A stretch of DNA of 64,000 bases from the NCBI RefSeq assembly GCF_023278185.1, contig NZ_CP066356.1, forward strand, positions 6,378,001-6,442,000, read 5' to 3'. The notes beneath the pieces were generated by a model. It was not told the origin of the DNA. It searched no databases and was given only the letters and a program-made list of their open reading frames with translations. The position numbers and the translations under genes were made by a program. Below, piece after piece: positions 16,481 to 25,233 of the stretch. Every line of letters begins with the position of its first letter. Positions within the stretch are counted from its first letter, which is position 1. The stretch is from Bradyrhizobium elkanii USDA 76 (GTDB taxonomy: Bacteria > Pseudomonadota > Alphaproteobacteria > Rhizobiales > Xanthobacteraceae).

Positions 16481-18028
16481 CTAGATTCTCCGCCCCGCCC
16501 GTTCCCAGTATGGATCGCGCAGCCGGCGCTTGAAGATTTTCCCGGAATCCTCCCGCGGCAGGTTGGTCTGGATCTCGATGTGCTTGGGCACCTTATAATC
16601 GGCGAGCGCAGTCTTCAGCTGGGCGCGGACGGAGGCGATGTCGAGCACGACGCCGACCTGCGGCTCGACCACCGCCATCAGCGCCTCGCCGAACTCGGCA
16701 TCGGGAATCCCGAACACCGCGCAGTCGTGCACGCCGGGGACGGCATGCAGCACCGCCTCGATTTCGGCCGGATAGATGTTGACGCCACCCGAGATCACCA
16801 TGTCGCGCTTGCGATCGCAGATGAAGACGTAGCCGTCGGCATCGATATAGCCGACGTCGCCTGAGGTGATGAATCCCTGGCGGTCGATCTCGGCGCGCTT
16901 CTCGGCCTTGTTGTGATAGGTGAAATCGGGATTGCCCTTGATCCGCGAATAGATCTCGCCGATCTGGCCTTGCGGCACCTCCTTGCCGTCGTCGCCGATG
17001 AACCGCAGCTCGGCACCGGGCGAGATCTTTCCGACCGTGCCGGGCTTCTTCAGCGCGTCCTCGGAATTGGCGAAGGTGACCGCGCCTGACTCGGTCGAGC
17101 CGTAGAATTCATAGATCACCGGCCCCCACCATTCGATCATGGCGCGCTTGACATCGGGCGGACAGGGCGCGGCGGCATGGATGATATGGCGCAGCGACGA
17201 CATGTCGTACTTCCGACGCACCTCCTCGGGCAGCTTCATCAGGCGGATGAACATCGTCGGCACCATGAAGATGGTGTCGATCCGCTCGCGCGCGATCAGC
17301 TGCAGAAACTCCTCCGCGTCGAAGCGCGGCATCAGCACCAGCGCGCCGCCGAGCTTGCCCGAGCGCAAGCCGAAGGAATTCGGCGCAGAATGGTAGAGCG
17401 GTCCCGGCAGGATCGCGCGTGCGCCGGGCTTCAGGCCGTAGATCATCGCGCGCATTGCTTCCGCATTGGCGGTCTGCTCCGGCGTCGGCGCGAAGCGGCG
17501 CACGCCCTTCGGATGGCCTGTGGTGCCCGAGGTGTAGATCATGTTCTGCGGCTGCGGCACCACCGGGCCATCGTAGCGTGGGAATTGCGCGAGCCAGGCT
17601 TCGAAATCGATCGCGAAATCCGGTGTCGCCAGATGATCGGGATTGATCTTGTAGTTGGCGAGGATTTCCGGCGGCGTCGGCACGCTGAGCACGATGACAT
17701 CGGGCGGGATCGCACCGCGCAGCGGATGCAGCATGTCGGCATGACCGATCAGGACGCGCGTGCCGGAATCCGTCAGCACATAGTTGATCTCCTCCGGCTT
17801 GAAGTGCCAGTTGATCGGCACGCCATAGGCGCCGAGCCGCATCGCGGCATAGGCAGCCTCGATGAAGGCAATGTCGTTGCGCATCAGCATGCAGACGCTG
17901 TCGCCCGGCTTGACGCCGAGCTCGTTGAGGCCGCTGGCAATACGGTCGGCGCGCTCGGCCACCGCAGCGTGATCGCGCCGGCGACCGCCGCTGACGATGC
18001 CGAGGAAGGGCTGGGACGTTTCGTTCAT
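16481..18028 (-). CDS. Acyl-CoA synthetase (AMP-forming), ligase 1
   Basis: A 515-residue ANL-superfamily ligase. The P-loop [12 protein letters not shown], the motif [10 protein letters not shown], the hinge aspartate region [12 protein letters not shown] and the final Lys in [13 protein letters not shown] are all present. It would adenylate a carboxylic acid and transfer it to CoA in the cytoplasm; the chain specificity cannot be read from the sequence. The start at ATG 18028 leads into a reduced A-domain N-terminus, slightly shorter than usual. A family B repeat separates it from the enoyl-CoA hydratase gene upstream on the same strand. Confidence 0.88.
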   Translation of the reverse strand: MNETSQPFLGIVSGGRRRDHAAVAERADRIASGLNELGVKPGDSVCMLMRNDIAFIEAAYAAMRLGAYGVPINWHFKPEEINYVLTDSGTRVLIGHADMLHPLRGAIPPDVIVLSVPTPPEILANYKINPDHLATPDFAIDFEAWLAQFPRYDGPVVPQPQNMIYTSGTTGHPKGVRRFAPTPEQTANAEAMRAMIYGLKPGARAILPGPLYHSAPNSFGLRSGKLGGALVLMPRFDAEEFLQLIARERIDTIFMVPTMFIRLMKLPEEVRRKYDMSSLRHIIHAAAPCPPDVKRAMIEWWGPVIYEFYGSTESGAVTFANSEDALKKPGTVGKISPGAELRFIGDDGKEVPQGQIGEIYSRIKGNPDFTYHNKAEKRAEIDRQGFITSGDVGYIDADGYVFICDRKRDMVISGGVNIYPAEIEAVLHAVPGVHDCAVFGIPDAEFGEALMAVVEPQVGVVLDIASVRAQLKTALADYKVPKHIEIQTNLPREDSGKIFKRRLRDPYWERAGRRI

Positions 18029-18071
18029 TTCTGCGTTGTTCTTCGTTATTCGTCAGCGGCCTCGTTGCCTT

Positions 18072-18156
18072 CGTCATCACCGGGCTTGTCCCGGTGATCC
18101 ACGTCTTTACCACCGCAACAAAGACGTGGATGGCCGGGACAAGCCCGGCCATGACG
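18072..18156. repeat. Family B palindromic repeat, copy 1
   Basis: The outer arms begin CGTCATCACCGGG and end CCCGGCCATGACG. Internally, ATCCACGTCTTT pairs with AAAGACGTGGAT, so the 85-bp element folds into one long cruciform with side hairpins. Related copies are at 28692, 31436 (half) and 35472. Confidence 0.85.
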
Positions 18157-18167
18157 GCTACACATCG

Positions 18168-18977
18168 TCACGCATCCACAAACCTTGGCGCGCGCTTCTC
18201 CAGATTGGCGCGCACGGATTCGGTCTGGTTCGGACTACCGAGCAGCTTCTGCTGCTCGACCGACTCCGCGAGCAGCGCGGCCGCCGGATCGACCGACAGA
18301 TTGTTCAGCATGCGCTTGGCGGCACGGATCGCATCCGGGCTCTTGCCGGCGATCTCGCGCGCGATCTCGAGCGCCGCGGCGCGCGGGTCGTCGCAGACGC
18401 GGGTGGCAAGGCCGTAACTTTGGGCCTCCTGCGCCGAGAAGATACGGCCGGTATAGGTGAGCTCGCGCAAGATGTCGTCGCGCACGAGGCTCGCGAGGAT
18501 CGGCGTGCCCGCCATGTCGGGCACCAGGCCCCATTTGATTTCCATGATCGACATCCGCGCATCCTGCGAGAGGAAGCGCATGTCGGCGCCGAGCGCGAGC
18601 TGGAAGCCGCCGCCGAACGCGACGCCGTGGACCGAAGCAATTACCGGCACCGGAAGCTGGCGCCAGCCCCAGACCGCCTGCTGCGGGAAATTGGCCTTGC
18701 CGTGGGTGCGGATGGTGAGATCGCGCTTCTCGCCGCCCGGCACTCCGTTACCGCCGTCTTTCATGGCGGCGAACCGGCCCATGTCGAGCCCGGCGCAGAA
18801 CGCCCGGCCCTCCCCGGACAGCACGACCACCCGAACGGCCTTTTCCCTGGAAAGCCGGTCGGTTGCGGCCACCAATGCCTCGAACATCGCGGCGTCGAGC
18901 GCGTTCATCTTGTCCGCCCGCACTAGGCGGACATCGGCGATACCGTCCGAAATCGATATCGAAACGCGATCTTCCAT
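18168..18977 (-). CDS. Enoyl-CoA hydratase/isomerase family protein 1
   Basis: A 269-residue crotonase-fold protein. The oxyanion-hole sequences are present (FCAGLDMGRF, then HGVAFGGGFQLALGAD). At the position of the first hydratase glutamate (GGG-x-E) it has Gln (GGGFQ), while the second glutamate is kept in SIMEIKWGLVPD. It may therefore be an isomerase or a hydratase with altered mechanism. GGAGGAG precedes the ATG. It is transcribed away from the SDR at 19078, sharing an approximately 100-bp divergent promoter region. Confidence 0.85.
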   Translation of the reverse strand: MEDRVSISISDGIADVRLVRADKMNALDAAMFEALVAATDRLSREKAVRVVVLSGEGRAFCAGLDMGRFAAMKDGGNGVPGGEKRDLTIRTHGKANFPQQAVWGWRQLPVPVIASVHGVAFGGGFQLALGADMRFLSQDARMSIMEIKWGLVPDMAGTPILASLVRDDILRELTYTGRIFSAQEAQSYGLATRVCDDPRAAALEIAREIAGKSPDAIRAAKRMLNNLSVDPAAALLAESVEQQKLLGSPNQTESVRANLEKRAPRFVDA

Positions 18978-19077
18978 TGAAATCTCCTCCGCTGTTCCTT
19001 GTTGGCGCTTTACAGAAAGGCCGTTGTCCGCTTTTAGTCAATCGACCAATTAACTGACAACCCCCGTGGAGGAAACG

Positions 19078-19953
19078 ATGTTCTCTGATCAGCTTCTTGC
19101 CGGGCGGCGCATACTGGTAACCGGTGGTGGCACCGGCCTCGGCAAGTCCATGGCCTCGCGGTTCCTCCAGCTCGGGGCCGAGGTGCATATCTGCGGCCGC
19201 CGCAAGAGCGTCTGCGACGAGACCGCAACCGAACTGATGGCCGAGCATGGCGGGCGCGTGGTCAGCCACGGCGTCGATATCCGCAATGCCATGGCGGTCG
19301 ACGAGATGATCGAGGCGATCTGGACCACCAGCGGCCCGCTCACCGATCTCATCAACAACGCCGCCGGCAATTTCATCTCGCGCTCGGAAGAATTGTCGCC
19401 GCGCGGCTTCGATGCGGTCGCCAACATCGTGATGCACGGCACCTTTTATGTGACGCACGCGGTGGGCCGGCGCTGGATCGCCGGCGGGCATCGCGGCAAC
19501 GTGGTGTCGATCACCGTGACCTGGGTGCGCAACGGCTCGCCCTATGTGGTGCCATCGGCGATGAGCAAGTCGGCGATCCACGCCATGACCATGTCGCTTG
19601 CCATCGAATGGGGCCGTCACGGCATCCGCCTCAACACCATCGCGCCCGGCGAGATCCCCACCGAAGGCATGAGCAAGCGCATCAAGCCCGGCGATGAGGC
19701 CGGTGCGCGCACCAAGGCAATGAACCCGATGGGCCGCGTCGGCACCATGGAGGAATTGCAGAACCTCGCGGTGTTCCTGATCTCCGGCGGCTGCGACTGG
19801 ATCAATGGCGAGACCATCGCCATGGACGGCGCGCAGGCGCTGGCGATGGGCGGCAATTTCTACCAGCTGCGCGACTGGAGCGATGACGACTGGACCAAGG
19901 CGCGCGAGTCGATCAAGGCCCAGAACGAGAAGGACCGCGCGGCGCGAGGTTGA
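19078..19953 (+). CDS. SDR, 2,4-dienoyl-CoA reductase-like
   Basis: The 291-residue product starts at ATG 19078; the in-frame GTG at 19066 belongs to its ribosome site GGAGGAAACG. The sequence has TGGGTGLG, INNAAGNFISRSEELSP, and VVPSAMSKSAIHAMTMSLAIEWG, closely resembling mitochondrial/peroxisomal 2,4-dienoyl-CoA reductase, where these segments bind NADPH and the acyl-CoA. Such enzymes reduce conjugated dienoyl-CoA during oxidation of unsaturated acids. The Y-x3-K of classical SDRs is replaced by the dienoyl-reductase S-x-M-S-K pattern. Confidence 0.82.
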   Translation: MFSDQLLAGRRILVTGGGTGLGKSMASRFLQLGAEVHICGRRKSVCDETATELMAEHGGRVVSHGVDIRNAMAVDEMIEAIWTTSGPLTDLINNAAGNFISRSEELSPRGFDAVANIVMHGTFYVTHAVGRRWIAGGHRGNVVSITVTWVRNGSPYVVPSAMSKSAIHAMTMSLAIEWGRHGIRLNTIAPGEIPTEGMSKRIKPGDEAGARTKAMNPMGRVGTMEELQNLAVFLISGGCDWINGETIAMDGAQALAMGGNFYQLRDWSDDDWTKARESIKAQNEKDRAARG

Positions 19954-19981
19954 GGCCCGCGCGCGTGCCGCAATCACCGCT

Positions 19982-20101
19982 GTCGTCCTGGCGAAGGCCA
20001 GGATCCATAACCATCGCTGCTCGTTGTTGAGCTCGCTGCGGCCCCAGCGTCGCGCCACATTCAGATTCGTGGTTATGGGTCCCTTCCTTCGCCGGGACGA
20101 C
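19982..20101. repeat. Family A palindromic repeat, copy 4
   Basis: It opens GTCGTCCTGGCGAAGGCCAGGAT, keeps CATAACCATCG, GTGGTTATGGGTCCC, and closes TTCGCCGGGACGAC. The left arm carries a compensating base-pair change (CTGG with CCAG). It lies between two plus-strand genes. Confidence 0.85.
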
Positions 20102-20196
20102 GATGCTGAAACAGCGCGGCCGCTTGCTCCGTATTGTCTTTGCCGCCGGATCCCGCCACACTCCGCGCAACCAAAACAAGACGTCACGGGGGAAAC

Positions 20197-21777
20197 ATGT
20201 CCGACGCGCCGAAACTGACCAATCTTGCCGACATGGTGCGCGACCGCGCCAAAAGCCGCGGCAATGCGCTGGCCTATGAATTCGAGGGTCGGCAAACCAG
20301 CTTCGCCGAGTTCGACGTCAAGACCAACCGCGTCGCCAATGCGCTGATCGCGATGGGCGTCAAGAAGGGCCAGCGCATCGCCTATCTCGGCAAGAACAGC
20401 GATTTCTATTTCGAGCTGTTGATGGGCGCGATGAAAGCCGGCGTGGTGATGGCGCCGGTGAACTGGCGCCTTGCAGGCCCCGAGGTCGCCTTCATCGTCG
20501 ACGACTGCAAGGCCCCCGTCCTGTTCGTCGGCCCCGAATTCATCACGCAGGCGCGCAACATCAGCGACAAGCTGCCCGGCGTTCGCACCATCATCACGAC
20601 CGAGGGCGGCGCGCCGGAATGGCCCGACTTCGTCGCCTGGCGCGACGCACAAAGCGGCGACGACCCGCGGGTTGCGATCGAGCCAAAGGACATCGCGATC
20701 CAGCTCTACACCTCCGGCACGACGGGCAAGCCGAAGGGCGCGATGCTGTCGCACGCCAATTTCCTCAACCTCGTGCAGAGCGGCAACGAGGCCGAGAAGC
20801 CGGAATGGAACCGCTGGACCACCGACGACGTCTCGCTGGTCGCGATGCCGATCTTTCACATCGGTGGCTCCGGCTGGGGCGTGATGGGGCTCTATCACGG
20901 CGCCCGCGGCGTGATCGCGCGCGAGTTCGATCCGACCAAGGTGCTCGACTTCTTCGAGCAGTCCGGCATCACAAAGCTGTTCATGGTGCCGGCGGCGATG
21001 CAGTTCGTGGTGCGGCAGCCGCGCGCACGTCAGGTCGACTTCTCCCGCCTGAAATACATGCTCTATGGCGCCTCCCCGATTCCGGCGGCGCTGCTGAAGG
21101 AGTGCATCGAGGTCTTCAAATGCGGCTTCGTGCAGATGTACGGCATGACCGAGACCACCGGCACCATCGTCGCGCTGCCGCCGGAGGACCATATCGAAGG
21201 GCTCGACCGCATGCGCTCGGCCGGCAAGGCGTTGCCCGGCATCGAGCTTGCGATCCTCGACGCGGACGGCAAGCCGCTGCCGCCGGGCGAAGTCGGCGAG
21301 ATCGCGACCCGCTCCGGCTCCAACATGGCCGGCTACTGGAATCTGCCCGAGGCCACCGCGCGCACGATCGACAGCGACGGCTGGCTGCGCACCGGCGATG
21401 CCGGCTACATGGACAGTGACGGCTACCTCTACATCCACGACCGCATCAAGGACATGATCATCTCCGGCGGCGAGAACATCTATCCGGCCGAGGTCGAGAG
21501 CGCGCTGTGCGACCACCCCGACGTGGCGGAAGCCGCTGTCATCGGCATTCCCGACGACAAATGGGGCGAGGCGGTGAAGGCGGTGGTGGTGATGAAGCCG
21601 GGAAAAACTGCGACCGCGACCGACATCATCAACTTCACGCGCGAGCGGATCGCCGGCTACAAGACGCCGAAATCGGTCGACTTCATCCCGGCGCTGCCGC
21701 GCAATCCGTCGGGCAAGATCCTGCGGCGGAGCCTGCGTGAACCGTACTGGGCGGGCAAGGATCGGCAGGTGAATTAG
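20197..21777 (+). CDS. Acyl-CoA synthetase (AMP-forming), ligase 2
   Basis: The 526-residue product starts at ATG 20197 with GGGGGAAAC upstream; the frame opens earlier inside repeat DNA. ANL-ligase motifs: YTSGTTGKPKGAM, MYGMTETTG, WLRTGDAGYMDSDGYLYIHDRIKDMIISGGENIYPAEVE, and PRNPSGKILRRSLREPYW with the catalytic Lys. It activates a carboxylic acid, medium or long chain by family resemblance. It follows the dienoyl-reductase-like gene on the same strand with a family A repeat between them. Confidence 0.9.
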   Translation: MSDAPKLTNLADMVRDRAKSRGNALAYEFEGRQTSFAEFDVKTNRVANALIAMGVKKGQRIAYLGKNSDFYFELLMGAMKAGVVMAPVNWRLAGPEVAFIVDDCKAPVLFVGPEFITQARNISDKLPGVRTIITTEGGAPEWPDFVAWRDAQSGDDPRVAIEPKDIAIQLYTSGTTGKPKGAMLSHANFLNLVQSGNEAEKPEWNRWTTDDVSLVAMPIFHIGGSGWGVMGLYHGARGVIAREFDPTKVLDFFEQSGITKLFMVPAAMQFVVRQPRARQVDFSRLKYMLYGASPIPAALLKECIEVFKCGFVQMYGMTETTGTIVALPPEDHIEGLDRMRSAGKALPGIELAILDADGKPLPPGEVGEIATRSGSNMAGYWNLPEATARTIDSDGWLRTGDAGYMDSDGYLYIHDRIKDMIISGGENIYPAEVESALCDHPDVAEAAVIGIPDDKWGEAVKAVVVMKPGKTATATDIINFTRERIAGYKTPKSVDFIPALPRNPSGKILRRSLREPYWAGKDRQVN

Positions 21778-21783
21778 CCTCCT

Positions 21784-21809
21784 GTCGTCCCGGCGAAGGC
21801 CGGGACGAC
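21784..21809. repeat. Family A repeat reduced to its terminal palindrome, copy 5
   Basis: Only GTCGTCCCGGC, GAAG and GCCGGGACGAC remain: an 11-bp perfect stem with a four-base loop. It starts 6 bp after the ligase 2 stop, in the convergent gap to the GFA gene, and is well placed to act as a bidirectional terminator. Confidence 0.85.
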
Positions 21810-21827
21810 GATGGAGGGAGATACGCA

Positions 21828-22304
21828 TCACGCCTTCATCTTCTCCCGCAAGACGCGCCAGCGCTCCTGCGCCTCTTTCGGCCAGACCTCTCGCCGATCA
21901 TAATACTCGGCGAACACCTTGGCGCCCCGCGGGAGCGTCACCCAAGGCTGCTTCGATGACGTGAAGATGTGGACATCAGGCGGGCACTGGCTCGGATCGT
22001 CCAGCGTGCCGACGCGGACGAAGCGCACCGCCGGTCCCGCGCCCGGATAATTGCTCCACACCGCGACCTTGCAGATGGGGCAGCGCGCGATTTTCTGCCC
22101 CTTGCCGCTCGCCGACGGTGTGTCGACGATCTCGGGCTCGGCCGCGATGTGCTCGACCCGCTCGGCCTCGTACATCGCGTTGAGCGCGTGCGCGGTACCG
22201 GTCTCGCGCTGGCACCAGGTGCAGTGGCAGGCGTGCACGATCAGCGGCCTGCCGGTCAGACGGTAGCGGACATTCCTGCAGGTGCATCCACCTTCCATGT
22301 TCAT
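21828..22304 (-). CDS. GFA/CENP-V family zinc protein
   Basis: The 158-residue product carries the GFA (glutathione-dependent formaldehyde-activating enzyme-like) fold: GGCTCRNVRY near the N-terminus, then HACHCTWCQRETG, then CPICKVAVWSNY, providing the cysteines for two zinc sites. Most members have no proven activity and the name reflects similarity only. GAGGCGGC lies just before the start. It follows the acyl-CoA dehydrogenase gene (22320-23594) by 15 bp on the same strand, so the two are co-transcribed. Confidence 0.85.
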   Translation of the reverse strand: MNMEGGCTCRNVRYRLTGRPLIVHACHCTWCQRETGTAHALNAMYEAERVEHIAAEPEIVDTPSASGKGQKIARCPICKVAVWSNYPGAGPAVRFVRVGTLDDPSQCPPDVHIFTSSKQPWVTLPRGAKVFAEYYDRREVWPKEAQERWRVLREKMKA

Positions 22305-22319
22305 GCCGCCTCCTCTGCG

Positions 22320-23594
22320 TTAGTGCTTGCCGGCTCCCATGTAGCCGAACAGGAAGCCCGCTACCTTGCGCTTCTGGATCTCCTCGCTGCCTTCGGTGAT
22401 GCGGTAGCGGCGATGGTGGCGATAAATGTGCTCGAACGGCTTGTGGCGCGAATAGCCCATGCCGCCATGTACCTGCATCGCGCGGTCGGCGGCTTCGCAG
22501 CACAGACGGTTTGCCCAGAAATTGCACATCGAGACCCGATCCGACAGCGTGTGCTCGACCTGCGCCTGGGTCAGTTGATCCATCTCCCAGGCGGTCTTGC
22601 GGATCAATAGCCGCAGCATCTCGGCCTGGGTCGCGAGCTCGACCAGCGGCCACTGGATCGCCTGGTTCTCGGCCAGCGCCTTGCCGAACGGCTTGCGCTC
22701 GCGGGCATATTTCACGCTCTCATTGATGCAGTAGACCGCAGCGCCGAGCGAGCTCGCCGCCTGGCGGATGCGGTTCTCGTGCACGAAGCATTGCGCCAGC
22801 GACAGGCCGCGTCCGACCTCGCCGAACTGCGCATCCTCTGGCACGAATACGTCGGTGAAGCTGACCCGCGGATGGTCGGTCGGCATGTTGAAGGTCCACA
22901 TATACTCCTCGACCTTCACCCCCGCGGATTTCGCCGGCACAAGGAAACAGGTGATGCCGCGGGCGTCGCCGTCATTGCCGGAGGTGCGGGCAAACAGCGC
23001 GCAGTGCGTCGCGACATGCATGCCCGTGGTCCACATCTTCTCGCCGTTGATGATCCAGCCCTTGACGTTGTCACGCGTGGCCTGAACCGCTTTGGTGTCC
23101 ATATGCGTGGCGTCGGAACCATGCTCGGGCTCGGTCAGACCAAACGTGATGCGGTACTTGCCGGTGATGGAGCCGTCGATCATCGCCTTCTGCTCGTCGG
23201 TTCCGTAGCGGTCGAGCATGGTGACGATCGGCAGATTGCCGACGATCGAGTGCTCGTTCTGCAGGTCGTTGTGCAAGCCGAGACCTTTCGAGGCAAAATG
23301 TTCGCGGATCACGGCCATCCAGAGATTGGAGCCGTCCTTGCCGCCGTAACGCTTCGGAATCGCGAAGCGCAGGTGGCCGGCCGCATCGGCCAGGTTCTTG
23401 GCCTTGCGCAGCAGCAGCTCCCAGTCATGGCGCGGCAAGCCACCCTTGTCGAAATCGGTGCGCGCCCATTCACGGCGATGGTCGAAGAAGCGGATGTTGT
23501 CATCAGCCTCTTCCAGAGGCTTGATCTCGCGTTCGATGAAACGATCGAGCTCGGCGAGATAGGCTGTCAGGTCAGCCGGCAGGTTGAAATCCAA
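22320..23594 (-). CDS. Acyl-CoA dehydrogenase 1
   Basis: I place the start at the TTG at 23594 because GGGAGAG lies 8 nt upstream; the product then reads (M)DFNLPADLTAYLAELDRF, 424 residues, the normal acyl-CoA dehydrogenase length. The FAD-binding ITFGLTEPEHGSDATHM and WTTGMHVATHC regions and the C-terminal catalytic glutamate in RITEGSEEIQKRK are present. It forms the trans-2 double bond of an acyl-CoA and passes electrons to ETF. It starts divergently from the crotonase gene at 23815. Confidence 0.88.
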   Translation of the reverse strand: MDFNLPADLTAYLAELDRFIEREIKPLEEADDNIRFFDHRREWARTDFDKGGLPRHDWELLLRKAKNLADAAGHLRFAIPKRYGGKDGSNLWMAVIREHFASKGLGLHNDLQNEHSIVGNLPIVTMLDRYGTDEQKAMIDGSITGKYRITFGLTEPEHGSDATHMDTKAVQATRDNVKGWIINGEKMWTTGMHVATHCALFARTSGNDGDARGITCFLVPAKSAGVKVEEYMWTFNMPTDHPRVSFTDVFVPEDAQFGEVGRGLSLAQCFVHENRIRQAASSLGAAVYCINESVKYARERKPFGKALAENQAIQWPLVELATQAEMLRLLIRKTAWEMDQLTQAQVEHTLSDRVSMCNFWANRLCCEAADRAMQVHGGMGYSRHKPFEHIYRHHRRYRITEGSEEIQKRKVAGFLFGYMGAGKH

Positions 23595-23631
23595 GGCGGT
23601 CTCTCCCGGAAATATTGTTGATTCTGATTTT

Positions 23632-23643
23632 GCGTCTAGACGC
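23632..23643. promoter_or_regulatory. 12-bp perfect palindrome GCGTCTAGACGC
   Basis: The sequence lies 38 nt upstream of the TTG start of acyl-CoA dehydrogenase 1, in the 220-bp divergent gap to the enoyl-CoA hydratase 2 gene. It could be an operator for either gene. No matching regulator is encoded nearby. Confidence 0.3.
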
Positions 23644-23814
23644 TGTCGCGCATCCACGTTCGGATCGATTAAGGTGAGAAGCCTGTCGCCAAGTCAAGCA
23701 GGCGAGCGAGGCTTGCACGCGCGGTCGCCTTGCGCAATTGGATGGCACGGAACGCCATGCAGGCGCTAGGATACGAGCAATATTCTTCGCCGCAGAAAAT
23801 CGACGGGAGCAAAC

Positions 23815-24594
23815 ATGGATCTGAAATTCTCCAAGGTGACGCGCAAGGGTCCCATCACCATCGTGACGCTGTCGCGGCCCGAAGTTTACAACGCGCTGCA
23901 TATCGACGCGCATTTCGAGCTCAACAAGGTGTTCGACGACTTCTCCGCCGATCCCGAGCAGTGGGTCGCGATCGTGACCGGCGCCGGCGACAAGGCGTTC
24001 TGCGCCGGCAACGACCTGAAATGGCAGGCCGCCGGCGGCAAGCGCGGCTGGGACAAGGGCGGCTTTGCCGGCCTCACCACCCGCTTCGACTGCGACAAGC
24101 CGATCATCGCCGCCGTCAACGGCGTCGCGATGGGCGGCGGGTTCGAGGTCGCATTGGCCTGCGACCTGATCATTGCCGCGGAGAATGCGACCTTCGCCCT
24201 ACCCGAGCCGCGCGTCGGCCTTGCCGCGCTTGCCGGCGGCCTGCAGCGGCTGCCGCGCCAGATCGGGCTGAAGCGCGCCATGGGCATGATCCTGACCGCG
24301 CGCCATGTCAGCGCCAAGGAAGGCCTCGAGCTTGGCTTCGTCAACGAGGTGGTGCCGCAGGGAGAGGCGCTGGCAGCCGCCGAGCGCTGGGCCGAGACCA
24401 TCACCAAGAACTCGCCGATGTCGATCCGCGCCTCGAAGCAGGCGATCCAGAAGGGCCTCGAAGTCTCGCTCGAGCAGGCCATGACCGAGCAGCGCGACTA
24501 TCCGGCGGTGAAGGCGATGGCCGCCTCGCAGGATTACATCGAGGGACCGAAGGCGTTTTCGGAGAAGCGGCCGCCGAAGTGGCTCGGGCGGTAA
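23815..24594 (+). CDS. Enoyl-CoA hydratase/isomerase family protein 2
   Basis: A 259-residue crotonase-fold protein with both hydratase glutamates in the expected places: GGGFEVALACD and FALPEPRVGLAALAGG. FCAGNDLKWQAAGG provides the first half of the oxyanion hole. It is the best candidate of the three crotonase genes here for a true trans-2-enoyl-CoA hydratase. GGGAGC precedes the ATG. It is monocistronic, divergent from acyl-CoA dehydrogenase 1 and followed by a family A repeat. Confidence 0.88.
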   Translation: MDLKFSKVTRKGPITIVTLSRPEVYNALHIDAHFELNKVFDDFSADPEQWVAIVTGAGDKAFCAGNDLKWQAAGGKRGWDKGGFAGLTTRFDCDKPIIAAVNGVAMGGGFEVALACDLIIAAENATFALPEPRVGLAALAGGLQRLPRQIGLKRAMGMILTARHVSAKEGLELGFVNEVVPQGEALAAAERWAETITKNSPMSIRASKQAIQKGLEVSLEQAMTEQRDYPAVKAMAASQDYIEGPKAFSEKRPPKWLGR

Positions 24595-24648
24595 AGACTT
24601 CGTCCGCACCTCAATGGCGGGGGAGTGAGCGCATCGCTGTCTCCCCTC

Positions 24649-24789
24649 GTCGTCCCGGCGAAGGCCGGGACCCATCACCACCTATGTGAATTGTGGATGA
24701 AAGGCTGTGGCCCAGCATCGCACCACAAGTGAGATTTGGGGTTATGGGTCCCGGCCCCCGTGCGCAATTGCGCACTAGGCCGGGACGAC
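24649..24789. repeat. Family A palindromic repeat, copy 6 (extended tip)
   Basis: It starts GTCGTCCCGGCGAAGGCCGGG and ends GGCCGGGACGAC. The right-hand tip contains the perfect palindrome GTGCGCAATTGCGCAC (24760-24775) followed by TAGG. It fills the convergent gap between the enoyl-CoA hydratase 2 and DUF6285 genes. Confidence 0.88.
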
Positions 24790-24860
24790 GGCAAGCTTGT
24801 TGGAGCGCAGCGAGGCCCAGTGACGCGCGTCGCGATGGGTATCGCTTCGTCCCACCCGCC

Positions 24861-25232
24861 CTACTTTCCGAGTTCCCTCTTATAAGACGCGTAGTTCGGC
24901 TGATCGACGGCGAGCTTGTCCATCGTGGTCTGCCAGAGATGCTCCGATAGGCCCGGCGTGTTCAGATCGACCGCGCCACCTGCGATCTTCTCCGACAGCG
25001 CGCGGTTCAGCTCCATCAGCGTCCCGTCGATGTCCAGCAATTGCTTCAGCCGCGCGGCTTCGACCGCATCGCCGGCCTCGGCGAACGCGAGCTGCCGCGT
25101 CACAAGGTCGAGCGCGTTGATGCCGACGCGCAGCTTGAAGCCGTTGTGTCCCTTGATCGCGGGCGCGATCTCGCTGCGCAGGAAATCGGCGACGGCCTTG
25201 ATCAGCTCCGCGGGTGTCGGTTCGTCCTGCAT
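24861..25232 (-). CDS. DUF6285 protein, LvaB-like
   Basis: The 123-residue product starts at ATG 25232; an upstream start at 25289 lies inside the kinase gene and lacks a ribosome site. It is a small helical protein (DEPTPAELIKAVADFLRSEIAPA) matching DUF6285. Known context: in Pseudomonas putida LvaB is a DUF6285 protein needed together with the APH-like kinase LvaA to phosphorylate 4-hydroxyvaleryl-CoA. Here it follows an APH-like kinase directly (TGA-G-ATG, 1-bp gap), so the same partnership is likely. No catalytic residues of its own are evident. Confidence 0.82.
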   Translation of the reverse strand: MQDEPTPAELIKAVADFLRSEIAPAIKGHNGFKLRVGINALDLVTRQLAFAEAGDAVEAARLKQLLDIDGTLMELNRALSEKIAGGAVDLNTPGLSEHLWQTTMDKLAVDQPNYASYKRELGK

Positions 25233-25233
25233 C

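Noticed and set aside
18748..21831. A 1027-codon minus-strand frame across the SDR and ligase 2 genes
   Set aside because: It runs through a family A repeat and mirrors two well-supported plus-strand genes; no domain is recognisable.
21828..22304. Formaldehyde detoxification by the GFA protein
   Set aside because: The zinc-binding fold is clear, but activity on formaldehyde is doubtful for the family and no glutathione-formaldehyde dehydrogenase gene is near.
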